Of a stretch of 64,000 bases of DNA, positions 20,009 to 28,040 are shown in pieces; the stretch's first letter is position 1; each line of letters begins with the position of its first letter. The notes below the pieces were generated by a model that saw only the letters and a list, made by a program, of their open reading frames with translations, did no database searches and was not told where the DNA came from. Position numbers and translations under genes: made by a program. The DNA lies in the NCBI GenBank assembly GCA_029834535.1, contig JAQMWT010000139.1, positions 1 through 64,000 on the forward strand, in the 5' to 3' direction. This stretch comes from Chrysophaeum taylorii (taxonomy: Eukaryota; Sar; Pelagophyceae; Pelagomonadales; Pelagomonadaceae).

Positions 20009-20978
20009 ATGTTGGTGTTGGGTTATTTGAGTTTCACTGTGGCCTTAAGAAGCATGACGGTATCAGAGCGACGACGCGGAGCGGACTACGAGCTGCTCCT
20101 TTTACGGCCCCAGCAGCAAACGAAGCAGAGGCAAGTGACGCTGTTCCTTCCGGGGAATCCAGGTCTCGTCGACTTCTACGAGCCAATGTGCCGGGATTTG
20201 GTTCGCCTGACGGTAGGATACACCGTGTCCAACAATGACGCGGACGCAGGCAACCCCAGTCGTCGTGGTGGGCTACCGAGGCTTCGCGTCGTCACCGCCG
20301 CGCAACGTATGGCCGTTGCCGAGTTTCGATCTCGAATCGCAGATCGCGCACGCGCGGCGCGTGCTCGACGACGTCGCTCGCGAGCACGACGCGGTGGCGC
20401 TGGTCGGGCACAGCATCGGCGCGCTAATCGCCCTCGATATCCTGGCGACAGAGGAAAAAGTGAGGGCCGTCGCCGCCATGATGCCCTTCGTCGCCGCCAA
20501 CGATGCGAGTCCGACGTATCGAGCGAAGCGCGCGATCGCGACGTTTCCCGGCGTGCGCTTGGTCTTTGCTTTCCTTGCCGCGTGCTTGCGAATCTTGCCG
20601 GCGGCGCGCCGCTCCGCGCTCATGGCCGCTCTCGGCCAGCCGACCAAGAATATGAGCGAGAGCGCGAGGATGCTCGCGGTCGACGCGATGACGCGTCCCT
20701 ACAACCTCCACGCGATGATTGCCATGGGCGCCTCTGAGTTCCGTTCGCAACGAATCATCGAGGGTCCAGATGAGGCCTGGCGCCACCGTGCCGCCAGCGT
20801 TGGTGTCGTCTATGCCACGGGTAGAGATGATTGGGTGAAAGACGATGCGCCCGCGGAGATGCGTCGACGCGGGGTCGAGACGCACTTCGTGGAAGCGGAT
20901 CATGATTTTTGCACGAGAACAGAGACATCCGCATCGTGTGCACGCACGGTAGCCTCCATCATCGCCACGCGCATGTAG
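20009..20978 (+). CDS. Lipid droplet-associated hydrolase-like (LDAH/C2orf43 family)
   Basis: Two exons: 20009-20212 and 20250-20978, with a 37-nt intron. The 310-residue alpha/beta hydrolase has FLPGNPGLVDFYEPMCRDL at the N-terminal oxyanion side and the nucleophile elbow VALVGHSIGALIALDIL, both diagnostic of LDAH (PGNPG...FY and GHSIGA). The family hydrolyses or binds neutral lipids or sterol esters at lipid droplets. Late residues include HFVEADHDFC, probably carrying the catalytic His. The intron removes a frame break exactly between VRLT and ATPVVVVGYRG. It converges on SDHAF3. Confidence 0.88.
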
Positions 20979-21126
20979 GTGTTGTTAACTCCTCGTTCTT
21001 CGACCGCAACGTGCCACCTGGCTGGCTACGTCATATTTATCGTATGCACGTTACCCCACCCCGTCTCCCTCGATATACATCAGCTGGAATAGAAAAATCC
21101 CGCCTGATTGGCAAGAGCCGCCACGC

Positions 21127-21507
21127 CTAATCGTTTTTGGCTGCCGAGAGACGGAGGTCGACAAGTCTCTGTCGCTGATCGTCGTTCATCGCGTCAACAA
21201 CCTCGTCGGTCAGGTTGGCGCCGAATCGAGAGGTCCTTCCTGAAAGTGTGACGAGGCCTTACGTACGAACGCACTGCGATTGAATGTCGGCGAGGTAGGC
21301 CTCCCATCCAGCGAAAAATCGCGCGAGTTGACCCACGTCCGACCTGCGTCGTCGTCGCTCACCAAGATGTGCTCCACCACAAACGTACACGCCCCGGTGA
21401 TCCCGAAATTCCTTGACCACGTACTTGTCCCCGAGGCGCCTCATCTCCGGCGTCGGAAGCCGCCGGTGCTCTCGGAGAATACGACGAAGCAAGCGAACGC
21501 CGTCCAT
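21127..21507 (-). CDS. SDHAF3: Succinate dehydrogenase assembly factor 3 (Acn9/SDHAF3)
   Basis: Three exons: 21507-21389, 21343-21275, 21235-21127; introns of 45 and 39 nt. The second acceptor has a nearby alternative, GAAG versus TTTCAG, and I used the one that keeps frame with a normal-sized intron. The 98-residue product reads VRLLRRILREHRRLPTPEMR, LGDKYVVKEFRDHRG, then LARFFAGWEAYLADIQ and a C-terminal MNDDQRQRLVDLR. This follows Acn9/SDHAF3: the LYR-like start (here LLR), LP..MR.LGD.YV..EFR.H, and F..W..Y. It protects or assists maturation of the Fe-S subunit of succinate dehydrogenase in mitochondria. Only 59 bp separate it from the divergent hydrolase gene. Confidence 0.85.
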
Positions 21508-21566
21508 CGCCCTGTGTTACTTTAGAGCAGGGGTCAATCGTTCGGCCCTACGCGTGACGTCACTAA

Positions 21567-22274
21567 ATGCACGTACATCTCGTTGGGTGCACGGGCGTCC
21601 CGAGCGCGGCGTATGCGCCGCTGCTGCGGCGCTTGCTGCCGCACTGCACCACGAGCTTTTCGGAAATTTACGATTGCGCTGGGGACTGGAATCGCGCTGC
21701 GGCCAAGCTCGCCCGTCTCGAGCTCCCCCAAGAAACCGTCGGCTTCGGCCACTCGATCGGCGGCGCCTTGATGCTGCAGTCGAAACGATTCAGCCGATTG
21801 CTTCTGTGGGACCCGCCCATGTTTGCGCCGTGGTCGCGCGCGGCGCTCGCTACCTTGCGAGCCACGCGACTCATTGAACTCATGCCGATGTTGCAAAAAT
21901 GGCGCAAGCGGCCCATCTTCTCGTCGCGCGCTGAGTGCGAAGCGTACGTGCGCTCGCGCGACTACTACCAACAGTGGCATCCGGAGATCATCGAGGCCTT
22001 TGTTGAGGGGGGCATTTCCGACCAGGGCTGGGTCTTCTCGCCGCGCGACGAAGTCCAATTCTTGTTAGATACTCCCGCGCGCGCTTACAACGACGCCTCG
22101 GGCCATTACTGGTACTCGACGGAGCACCGGATTGTTTCCCGCCACGACATATTTTACCTCAAACGAGTCCTCTCCTTTCGCTTCGAACCCGTCCCCTTCT
22201 CCCACTTCCACCCCCTCCACGACCCCGACGACGTCGCGCGTCGCATATTGGAGCAACTCGAGACAATGTCATAG
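21567..22274 (+). CDS. Alpha/beta hydrolase
   Basis: A 235-residue single-exon protein. It starts with the strand-loop MHVHLVGCTGVPSAAYAPLL, typical of small serine hydrolases without a leader. It has the nucleophile elbow GFGHSIGGALML (G-H-S-x-G), an acidic residue after LLLWDPP, and a late His (SHFHPLHDPDD). The family covers esterases, lipases and acyltransferases; no finer class can be argued. The start codon is close to the divergent SDHAF3 start. It is not closely related to the adjacent LDAH gene beyond the fold. Confidence 0.8.
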   Translation: MHVHLVGCTGVPSAAYAPLLRRLLPHCTTSFSEIYDCAGDWNRAAAKLARLELPQETVGFGHSIGGALMLQSKRFSRLLLWDPPMFAPWSRAALATLRATRLIELMPMLQKWRKRPIFSSRAECEAYVRSRDYYQQWHPEIIEAFVEGGISDQGWVFSPRDEVQFLLDTPARAYNDASGHYWYSTEHRIVSRHDIFYLKRVLSFRFEPVPFSHFHPLHDPDDVARRILEQLETMS

Positions 22275-23302
22275 CAGCATATAGGCCTGGAATAGATAGC
22301 CGAATTTAAGCACCCTGACTTGGTAAAGCGAGCGATGGTGTTTGACTTTGTTCTTATATTCTCGCGATTTATCGTGGGAATTTGCCTCGTGCGAGGGCAT
22401 CCGCCCTCCCGGCGTAGGTTGGCACCTATTCGCCTCCCGGGCGGGCCGGTTGGCAGCCGGAACGTTCGCAGTGGGACGGGGTATGGCCGGGGGGCGAAGA
22501 CGGAAGGTTATCGACGAGTTGGTTGTCAGTCACATCGCGGTCTCCTCGTCGCATGGCGACAAGCTTGATGGTCACTCTCCGCCGACCGACCTTTCGGCGC
22601 TCCTCGTCTACAGGCCCGTGATTCCGGACTGGCTCCTGTCGGTCCGGCCTGGCTCCCATGCTCGGGAGAGGTCTGAAGTTAGTTAGTTAGTTAGTTATTT
22701 GCCTCGTGCAGTCGTCGCCGTTATTGTGTTCCCCCTGCGCACATCTAGATTGTCGTTGTCGCGCCCTGTCCCAACGCTAATGACGACGAAGTATTAAGAA
22801 GCCTACCTTACTAGGCTGTGGTTCCGGAGTATTCATTGAGTGGCAGGCGTTAGGAACGCCGTTCAATCTCTGGAATATGCTCTCTTCTACTACGGCGTGT
22901 TACCCACCACGGGTGCCACATGGTGGATGTGTTCACGCTGAGTTTAGTTGTCGCTCTTTGCGCGTTGTCGCGCGCTGTTGCCTTACTAAACTGACTGTGG
23001 TCCGGCGAGACCGTCAATTTCCTGGACCTCACGGTGGATGGAGTGACTACAGTGTCTGTCGCGACGAATCATTGCGCCAAAAAAATCGACGTCAGAAGCG
23101 CGTAACTACATAAGAAGCCTTTTCGAATATAGACAGCCACACAGGTTTTGGTCCTTTTGGTGGGGTTCCCGACACTTGCTAACTTTTCTTTTCTTTTCTT
23201 TTCATTATGTAATAAACATCTTCTTCCGCAGAGACTTCCAGGAGCGATCCCGGGAGAAAATCCTGTAGCCTTGTAGGAATCGGAAAAAAGATCGGAAAAG
23301 AG
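22275..23302. other. Repeat-bearing intergenic region
   Basis: The first third holds one copy of an (AGTT)n-tailed dispersed repeat, listed separately. The rest (22,700-23,290) has no protein-like frame; a (TTTTC)n run lies at about 23,186-23,202. Confidence 0.5.
22340..22697 (+). mobile_element. Dispersed repeat A, copy 1, with (AGTT)n tail
   Basis: It ends in four tandem AGTT units after a conserved block of about 60 bp (gattccggactggctcctgt ... gggagaggtctga). The same block and tail occur in reverse orientation at 45220-45540. Upstream similarity (GGCCGGTTGGCAGCCGGAA and following) is weaker. A conserved 3' end plus a short tandem tail is the form of LINE or SINE 3' ends. No reverse transcriptase domain is visible, so the class is inferred. 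Confidence 0.5.
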
Positions 23303-24277
23303 ATGATGGAACAGAACAACAAGAGAGGTCGACACGGGCGTGCGACCAGTACGAAACCTTCGGCCAAACCGAAGCAACAGCAAGGCAGAGAAGCGCACGA
23401 AGTTTGTCCCAAGCAAGAGCCGTCTCCAACGTGGAGCCCTGGCGTGAAAGCGAGAATACTCACTTTGGGTTCTTGGTACGACTGCGAGGTGGTGAAAGTG
23501 GCTGGAAAAATGTGCCTCGTGCGTTACGCAGACAACGGCGAAGAGGAGGATGACGTCGATGTCGGTCGTCTTCGTGAGCGTCATTGGGTACGTCTCGACG
23601 CCAAGGTGCAGGTGATTTGCTACGACAAATTTCGGGAATGCAAGGTGCTGCGGATCAGCCGAGACTTGAAACACCTGACCGTGCGGTACGACGAAAACGG
23701 CTACGCAGAGGAAGATGTCGATGTGAATCGTGTGCGCCAGCTGCTGCCCTGTGATGAACGCCGCTCACAGAAAGCCTCGAAACCCGATCGCGCAGCACCT
23801 CGGCCTGCCACTATCTTCAGCGCTTTCGAGCCCTACAAACGAAAAGGCTGGGACCAGCCTGCCAGCGCGACACATGAACACTCGAGCAGACACGCATCAT
23901 CATCATCACACAAAGGTTTGCGACCAAAAAGAAACGAGACGCCGCAACGCGTAGTCGCATCAAAAACAAAGTCCGAGCCGCGCGGGAAGTCAAAGCAAAC
24001 ATCCATCACTATACATTACGTGTTCGGTGGTCGTGTTTCGTCAAATATCATGTACCTCGACGACAAGTGGCTTGCCCGACCGTGCTCCGCTCTCAAAATC
24101 GCATTCGCTCGAAGATGGAACGAAACGGGCCGGTGTTGTTGTTCGGCGAAGATCGACGCAACGCGCCTGGCTATGAGCACATTAGCCGGCTTTGGTGTGA
24201 ACGATAACAGCATTGTCCGAGATATCCTGCACGTCGATTCCCAGGTGGTTCTCCAAGACACAGGGACGTCAAGCTAG
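23303..24277 (+). CDS. Tandem Tudor-like (Agenet/PWWP-class) protein
   Basis: A 324-residue single-exon protein. Two Tudor-like beta-barrels lie in tandem: ARILTLGSWYDCEVVKVAG ... VRYADNGEEEDDVDVGRLR (about 50-92), and VQVICYDKFRECKVLRISRD ... VRYDENGYAEEDVDVNRVR (about 100-147). Their regular V-x-Y-x-D-N/E-G-x-x-E-x-D-V signature is typical of Tudor/Agenet domains that read methylated lysine or arginine. A Ser/Lys-rich linker follows, then an 80-residue C-terminal block (ITIHYVFGGRVSS ... ILHVDSQVVL) that looks folded but is unrecognised, perhaps ubiquitin-like. Probable chromatin or nuclear role, inferred. The start is at one of two adjacent Met codons. Confidence 0.72.
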   Translation: MMEQNNKRGRHGRATSTKPSAKPKQQQGREAHEVCPKQEPSPTWSPGVKARILTLGSWYDCEVVKVAGKMCLVRYADNGEEEDDVDVGRLRERHWVRLDAKVQVICYDKFRECKVLRISRDLKHLTVRYDENGYAEEDVDVNRVRQLLPCDERRSQKASKPDRAAPRPATIFSAFEPYKRKGWDQPASATHEHSSRHASSSSHKGLRPKRNETPQRVVASKTKSEPRGKSKQTSITIHYVFGGRVSSNIMYLDDKWLARPCSALKIAFARRWNETGRCCCSAKIDATRLAMSTLAGFGVNDNSIVRDILHVDSQVVLQDTGTSS

Positions 24278-24888
24278 GATTCTTCGCAATAACCCCGTTC
24301 AGCACGACGAGTGCTTTGTTTTCGTCCGAGGTCAAAAAAAAAATATTTCGCGGCCCCAGGCGGTGGACAGTGCCGCCGTCTTTCCATTTGTCAGCAGCCA
24401 AAAAAAGGATCCATACGGCACTGAAAATGCCAACCTATTACGGCGCGCGGCGTGGTCACTGTCACGTCGAGCTGCTGGATGACAGTAATCTAGGTCGAAC
24501 GAACATCATATGTGCAGCGGGAGTCTACAGCATAAATAATTAAAGGGTGCAAGTTCTAAGGCAGTGCGGTGGTAGCATGAGCGTAATACAATGGCGATGG
24601 AGAGGAGTGTGCTTGATATTACTATCCGTGGTAGTAGTAGTACATTCGAGAGGAAGGAGGATGGTGGGAAGGAGTGCAGCAGTGTTATTCTAGGTTGCTG
24701 TAAGAGCAGAGAAGGAAAGACACACCGAGAACGGGGAAAGAACAAACGGCGAAGGAGGTTTCCTCCACTTTGAGCCAGAATCGTCGAAGGCCCCAAACAA
24801 ACGAATGAGCGGCATTGCTATTCCCAGAGGTTGGTAGGTTGGTTGGTTGGTTGCAGCCGGAAAAGAAGATGGTCCAGGACGAAGAAAT
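24278..24888. other. Intergenic, convergent 3' flanks
   Basis: Convergent 3' ends of the Tudor and PB1-ZZ-UBA genes. It contains A-rich runs near 24,333 and a short (GGTT)n run near 24,840. No gene is seen. Confidence 0.5.
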
Positions 24889-25923
24889 TCAGTTGGCACC
24901 GACGAGGGCCTCCACGACCTTGGCGACCGAGCCGTGCTCGTCGAGGAGCGCGTTACACGCGTCCTCGTCCTTGAAGCCCATGGAGTCGAGGATGGATATG
25001 GCGACGGCGCGGTCGAGCGTGGGATCCTGAAGGTTGTCTTGTGGCGTGGTAACCACAACGAGCTCGTCGTCGTCCGATTCGGGGTGGGTCGGAGGTTCGT
25101 AGGCCGGCGGGAGATCCTTGGCGTCGTCCTTCGCGTCGTCCTTCGCGTCGGGAACGACCGTGGGAGCTTCCGTGAAGACGACGTCGTCCTTAGCGACCGG
25201 GGGGGGTTCCGGCGCGGGCGGCTTCTCGTTGACGACCGGAGCCCCAAGCTTGGAGCTGCGGCGAACGTGGCGGGGTTCGGCGATGGCGACGAAGCGCTTC
25301 TGCTCGTCGGGCGGGAGCTTGTCGTACTCGGCTTGGCAGAGGTCGTAGTCGTGGCCCTCGAGATGGTAGCGCGTGCCGACGATCGGGCACATGTCGCTCA
25401 TGTCGCAGGCGACACCCCAGTGGATCGGGGGGGGCTGTCCGGCTTTTGGCGCGGGCTTGCCGACGAGGGGCGCCGAGGGCGCGACGACGCGCTGCGCGAT
25501 CCTGTCTCCGCGGTTGGCGCGGCGCACGAGCTCCTCGGCCTCCTTGAGCGGGATCCCGAGATCCATCGCGACGACGCGACCTTGATGCGGCGTCTTGCGG
25601 CGCTTGGCGAGCCACTTGAGGGCCGCGGCCTTGGACTCGTGCGCGAACAACGTCAGGAACGGGCGCTCCGTCTCCGTCCCTACCGACCGCTGGGCTTCGC
25701 ACAGCTCGGCGATCACGAGGTCGCCCGGACAGATCACCACGCCGTCGCCCTCGCTGTCATAGTAGCTCAGGCACATCGATTCAGCCTTGAGCTGGAACGA
25801 CTTGGAAATCCACTCGAGCACCGGATACGCCATCGTCGGAGATGGCCACCGCCGGATCTCACCGCTGCTGGCGCACACCACCTTCAATGGCAACACTTTC
25901 GCATCCTCCTCGATCGGCACCAT
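24889..25923 (-). CDS. PB1-ZZ-UBA protein, NBR1/p62-like autophagy receptor
   Basis: A 344-residue single-exon protein. N-terminal PB1 domain (about 10-85): LPLKVVCASSGEIRRWP with a basic-cluster Lys, and the acidic OPCA-like loop YYDSEGDGVVICPGDL. Central ZZ-like zinc domain (about 168-205): HWGVACDMSDMCPIVGTRYH ... HDYDLCQAEYDKL; several canonical Cys are replaced (CDMSDMC, LCQAE). C-terminal UBA domain (about 300-342): ISILDSMGFKDEDACNALLD. This order is that of p62/NBR1 selective-autophagy cargo receptors: PB1 oligomerises, UBA binds ubiquitin. An obvious Atg8-binding W/Y-x-x-L motif is not certain. A Lys/Asp/Pro-rich linker carries short KDDAKDDAKD repeats. Confidence 0.8.
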   Translation of the reverse strand: MVPIEEDAKVLPLKVVCASSGEIRRWPSPTMAYPVLEWISKSFQLKAESMCLSYYDSEGDGVVICPGDLVIAELCEAQRSVGTETERPFLTLFAHESKAAALKWLAKRRKTPHQGRVVAMDLGIPLKEAEELVRRANRGDRIAQRVVAPSAPLVGKPAPKAGQPPPIHWGVACDMSDMCPIVGTRYHLEGHDYDLCQAEYDKLPPDEQKRFVAIAEPRHVRRSSKLGAPVVNEKPPAPEPPPVAKDDVVFTEAPTVVPDAKDDAKDDAKDLPPAYEPPTHPESDDDELVVVTTPQDNLQDPTLDRAVAISILDSMGFKDEDACNALLDEHGSVAKVVEALVGAN

Positions 25924-26478
25924 ACTCTCTTTTCTTCTTACACCTTCTCTTCACCCCGTTGCTCAACACGCGCCGAATGATCCTCCGGAGCGTTGGTGCC
26001 AAAAGAGCCGTTGACTTGATTTTCCGACACCGGGGGGTGGTTTGGAAAGGAAACGCCGAAACGCCGAAACGCCGCCGAACCGCCGCCGCCGAAACGCCGC
26101 CGAACCGCCGCCGCCGCCGCCGCCTCTGGAAGGGATTGTGCAGGATGTGGAACAGGACCGAGGCGCGGAATAATAATGATGATGATAATGTGGTGACCCA
26201 CCCAAGGTCGACGTGGTAAAGAACCACGAGGAATAAACGGCTAGCGGTGGTACCGTCCCGCATGACGGGGACAGGTCGTGGTAAACATAACAACTACCCC
26301 TTGCGCCGACGACAGAGAAAGTGTCGGGCGGACGAGCGAACCGATCGGTTGAGAGAGGGCTTTACGATGATGATGATGATGATGGTGATTATACTTGCGG
26401 CGTGGTTTCTCAACCTCTTCCGCCTGGTGTCTGTCTGTCTGTGAAGTCGGTCTGTCTGTTTGTTAGTTTGTTTGTTGT
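25924..26478. other. Intergenic with GC-rich and trinucleotide repeats
   Basis: It holds a (CGCCGAAA)/(CCG)n cluster at about 26,050-26,127, an (ATG)n run near 26,366 and (TGTC)n near 26,430. No gene is supported. Confidence 0.55.
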
Positions 26479-27561
26479 TCAGGACGGGAGGAGGGCGACG
26501 AGAGAGAAGGGCCACCATTTACCTTCCTTGGAGTTGTCTTCGTGCTCGTCGAAGGTGTCTGGTCGAACAATGACGTAGGTGGAGTCGTTAGCGTCGTAGT
26601 TTTCGACGATGAATTCGCGACCGAGACTCTCCTCCCAGTCGTCGGGGAGGCCGAGAACGTCGTCCTGGGCCTCAAAAGCCGCGAGGACGGCCCGACGATC
26701 GTCGAGGACTCGGACGCGCGTACCGCGCGCGAGTTTTTGGAACATTGTAAGTTTGACGCCGACCGGACGGAAAATTGCGTCGTAGGCGTCGTCGACCCAG
26801 TTGACGTCGATGCCCGCCTCCGAGGCCTGGCGGCGGAGGCGAGAAACGTCGAGGACGCGGTCGCACATCTCGCGGCATATTTGCGCCTCCTCGCGGAGCC
26901 GCTTGGCCGATGGATCGTCGACGCCGTTGTCGCTGTCGACGAGGCGCTCGGCGCGCTCGAAGGCGTTCCGCGCCGACCGAATGTCGGGGCTCGAGGAGCC
27001 CGACGAGGGCAGCAGCTCGGGCGCGAGAGAACTCGTCTCGGCGCGCGATCGTTCGCACAACAGCTTGCCGCGCGCGAGGTACCACTCGGCCCGTTCGAAC
27101 CGAGGCAGCCCTGGGCTGCTCACGAGGTCCTCGACGATCGCGCGAATCGCGTAATTCTCCTTGACCCTCGTCCCGATTTCCTCGTGCGTCAAGGGCGACG
27201 TCGCCGGCGTCCGTCGTCGGAACCACTCCTTGATCGCGCGACGTTCGTAGGTGTGGCCGTCCTCCGCGACGACCGGGTCCACCAGGAGCCCGCCTGTGAT
27301 GTTGTCCCGGCACCGCGAGGCCACCTGCTTCCGATTTTTTTTTTGCCGACGCTAAGCTCTCACCATCTCGAGCGTGTCGCAGGCTCCCTGGTCGATCTCG
27401 CGGCCTCGCTTCTGGTTGTTGTTGTTGTTGTTTCCGGTCCCCTCCTCTCGCGGCCGCTTCACCATGCCAGCCTTGACTCCCCAACCCTTGTTGCACTGCT
27501 GCGCCAGGACCACGACCTCCTTTGATTCGGCCACTTCTTCGTATTGTAATTTTGAGTACAT
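26479..27561 (-). CDS. U-box E3 ubiquitin ligase-like protein
   Basis: Two exons: 27561-27364 and 27324-26479, with a 39-nt GT-AG intron (an A10 run inside it). The 347-residue product has an N-terminal stretch with the basic segment VKRPREEGTGNNNNNNQKR, a probable nuclear signal. Immediately after the splice comes a U-box: ITGGLLVDPVVAEDGHTYER, AIKEWFRRRTPATSPLTHEE. The U-box recruits an E2 and transfers ubiquitin. The C-terminal two-thirds (about 150-347) is helical and then has a beta-rich end (ARGTRVRVLDDRRAV ... GREFIVENYDANDSTYVIV) not assigned to a family. Without splicing the U-box would begin at a GTG, so the upstream exon is needed for initiation. Confidence 0.85.
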
Positions 27562-28040
27562 GGCCACCGTCACGCGTAACAGAGTTCAACACCCACTTTC
27601 AGGAATCAGGCCCGACTTTACTTGGAAGCCAATGTGGCACTGACAGTTCCTCTTCACCGAATCTTTTGCCATGCATGATGTGACGCTCAAGAATTCTTTT
27701 CTTTACGGACGGATACAACAACATATCTAAAATTAATGAAGAAGAAGAAGAAGATCGTGGTGGTGGTCAAGACTTTTCACTTGCCGCTGTGTCGCGCGCT
27801 GACCGAGAAGCGCTGGATCCCGCGCGCCAGGTGCTTCGCAGGGTCAAGTCGTCGCGGTCTCTCGAGGACGACGACGAGACTCTCCAAGGCCTCGAGACGG
27901 TTTTCCTCAAGGTCAAACCCTTCGTGCCGCCGCCGAAACAAAATGTCTTGCAACCGCCGCCGCCGCGGCTGTGCCCCCCCGAGTTCTCGAGTTCTCGAGT
28001 TCTCGAGTTCTCGAGTTCGATGAATACCGTATTATTATTA
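27562..28040. other. Spacer with overlapping open frames on both strands
   Basis: Between the AAA+ gene stop and the U-box start. Forward, 27,690-28,020 encodes REALDPARQVLRRVKSS... with no ATG. Reverse, codon-aligned to it, reads LQDILFRRRHEGFDLEENRL ... to a TGA near 27,780. Codon GC3 is similar for both, so neither can be preferred. An 8-bp TTCTCGAG tandem repeat (five units, 27,978-28,017) lies at the edge. Confidence 0.35.

Noticed and set aside
22823-22876. tRNA-like fold (possible 7-bp acceptor pairing tccggag/ctctgga with a TTAGGAA loop)
   Set aside because: Only about 54 nt lie between the arms, and no proper D-arm or T-arm can be drawn. Chance pairing is more likely.
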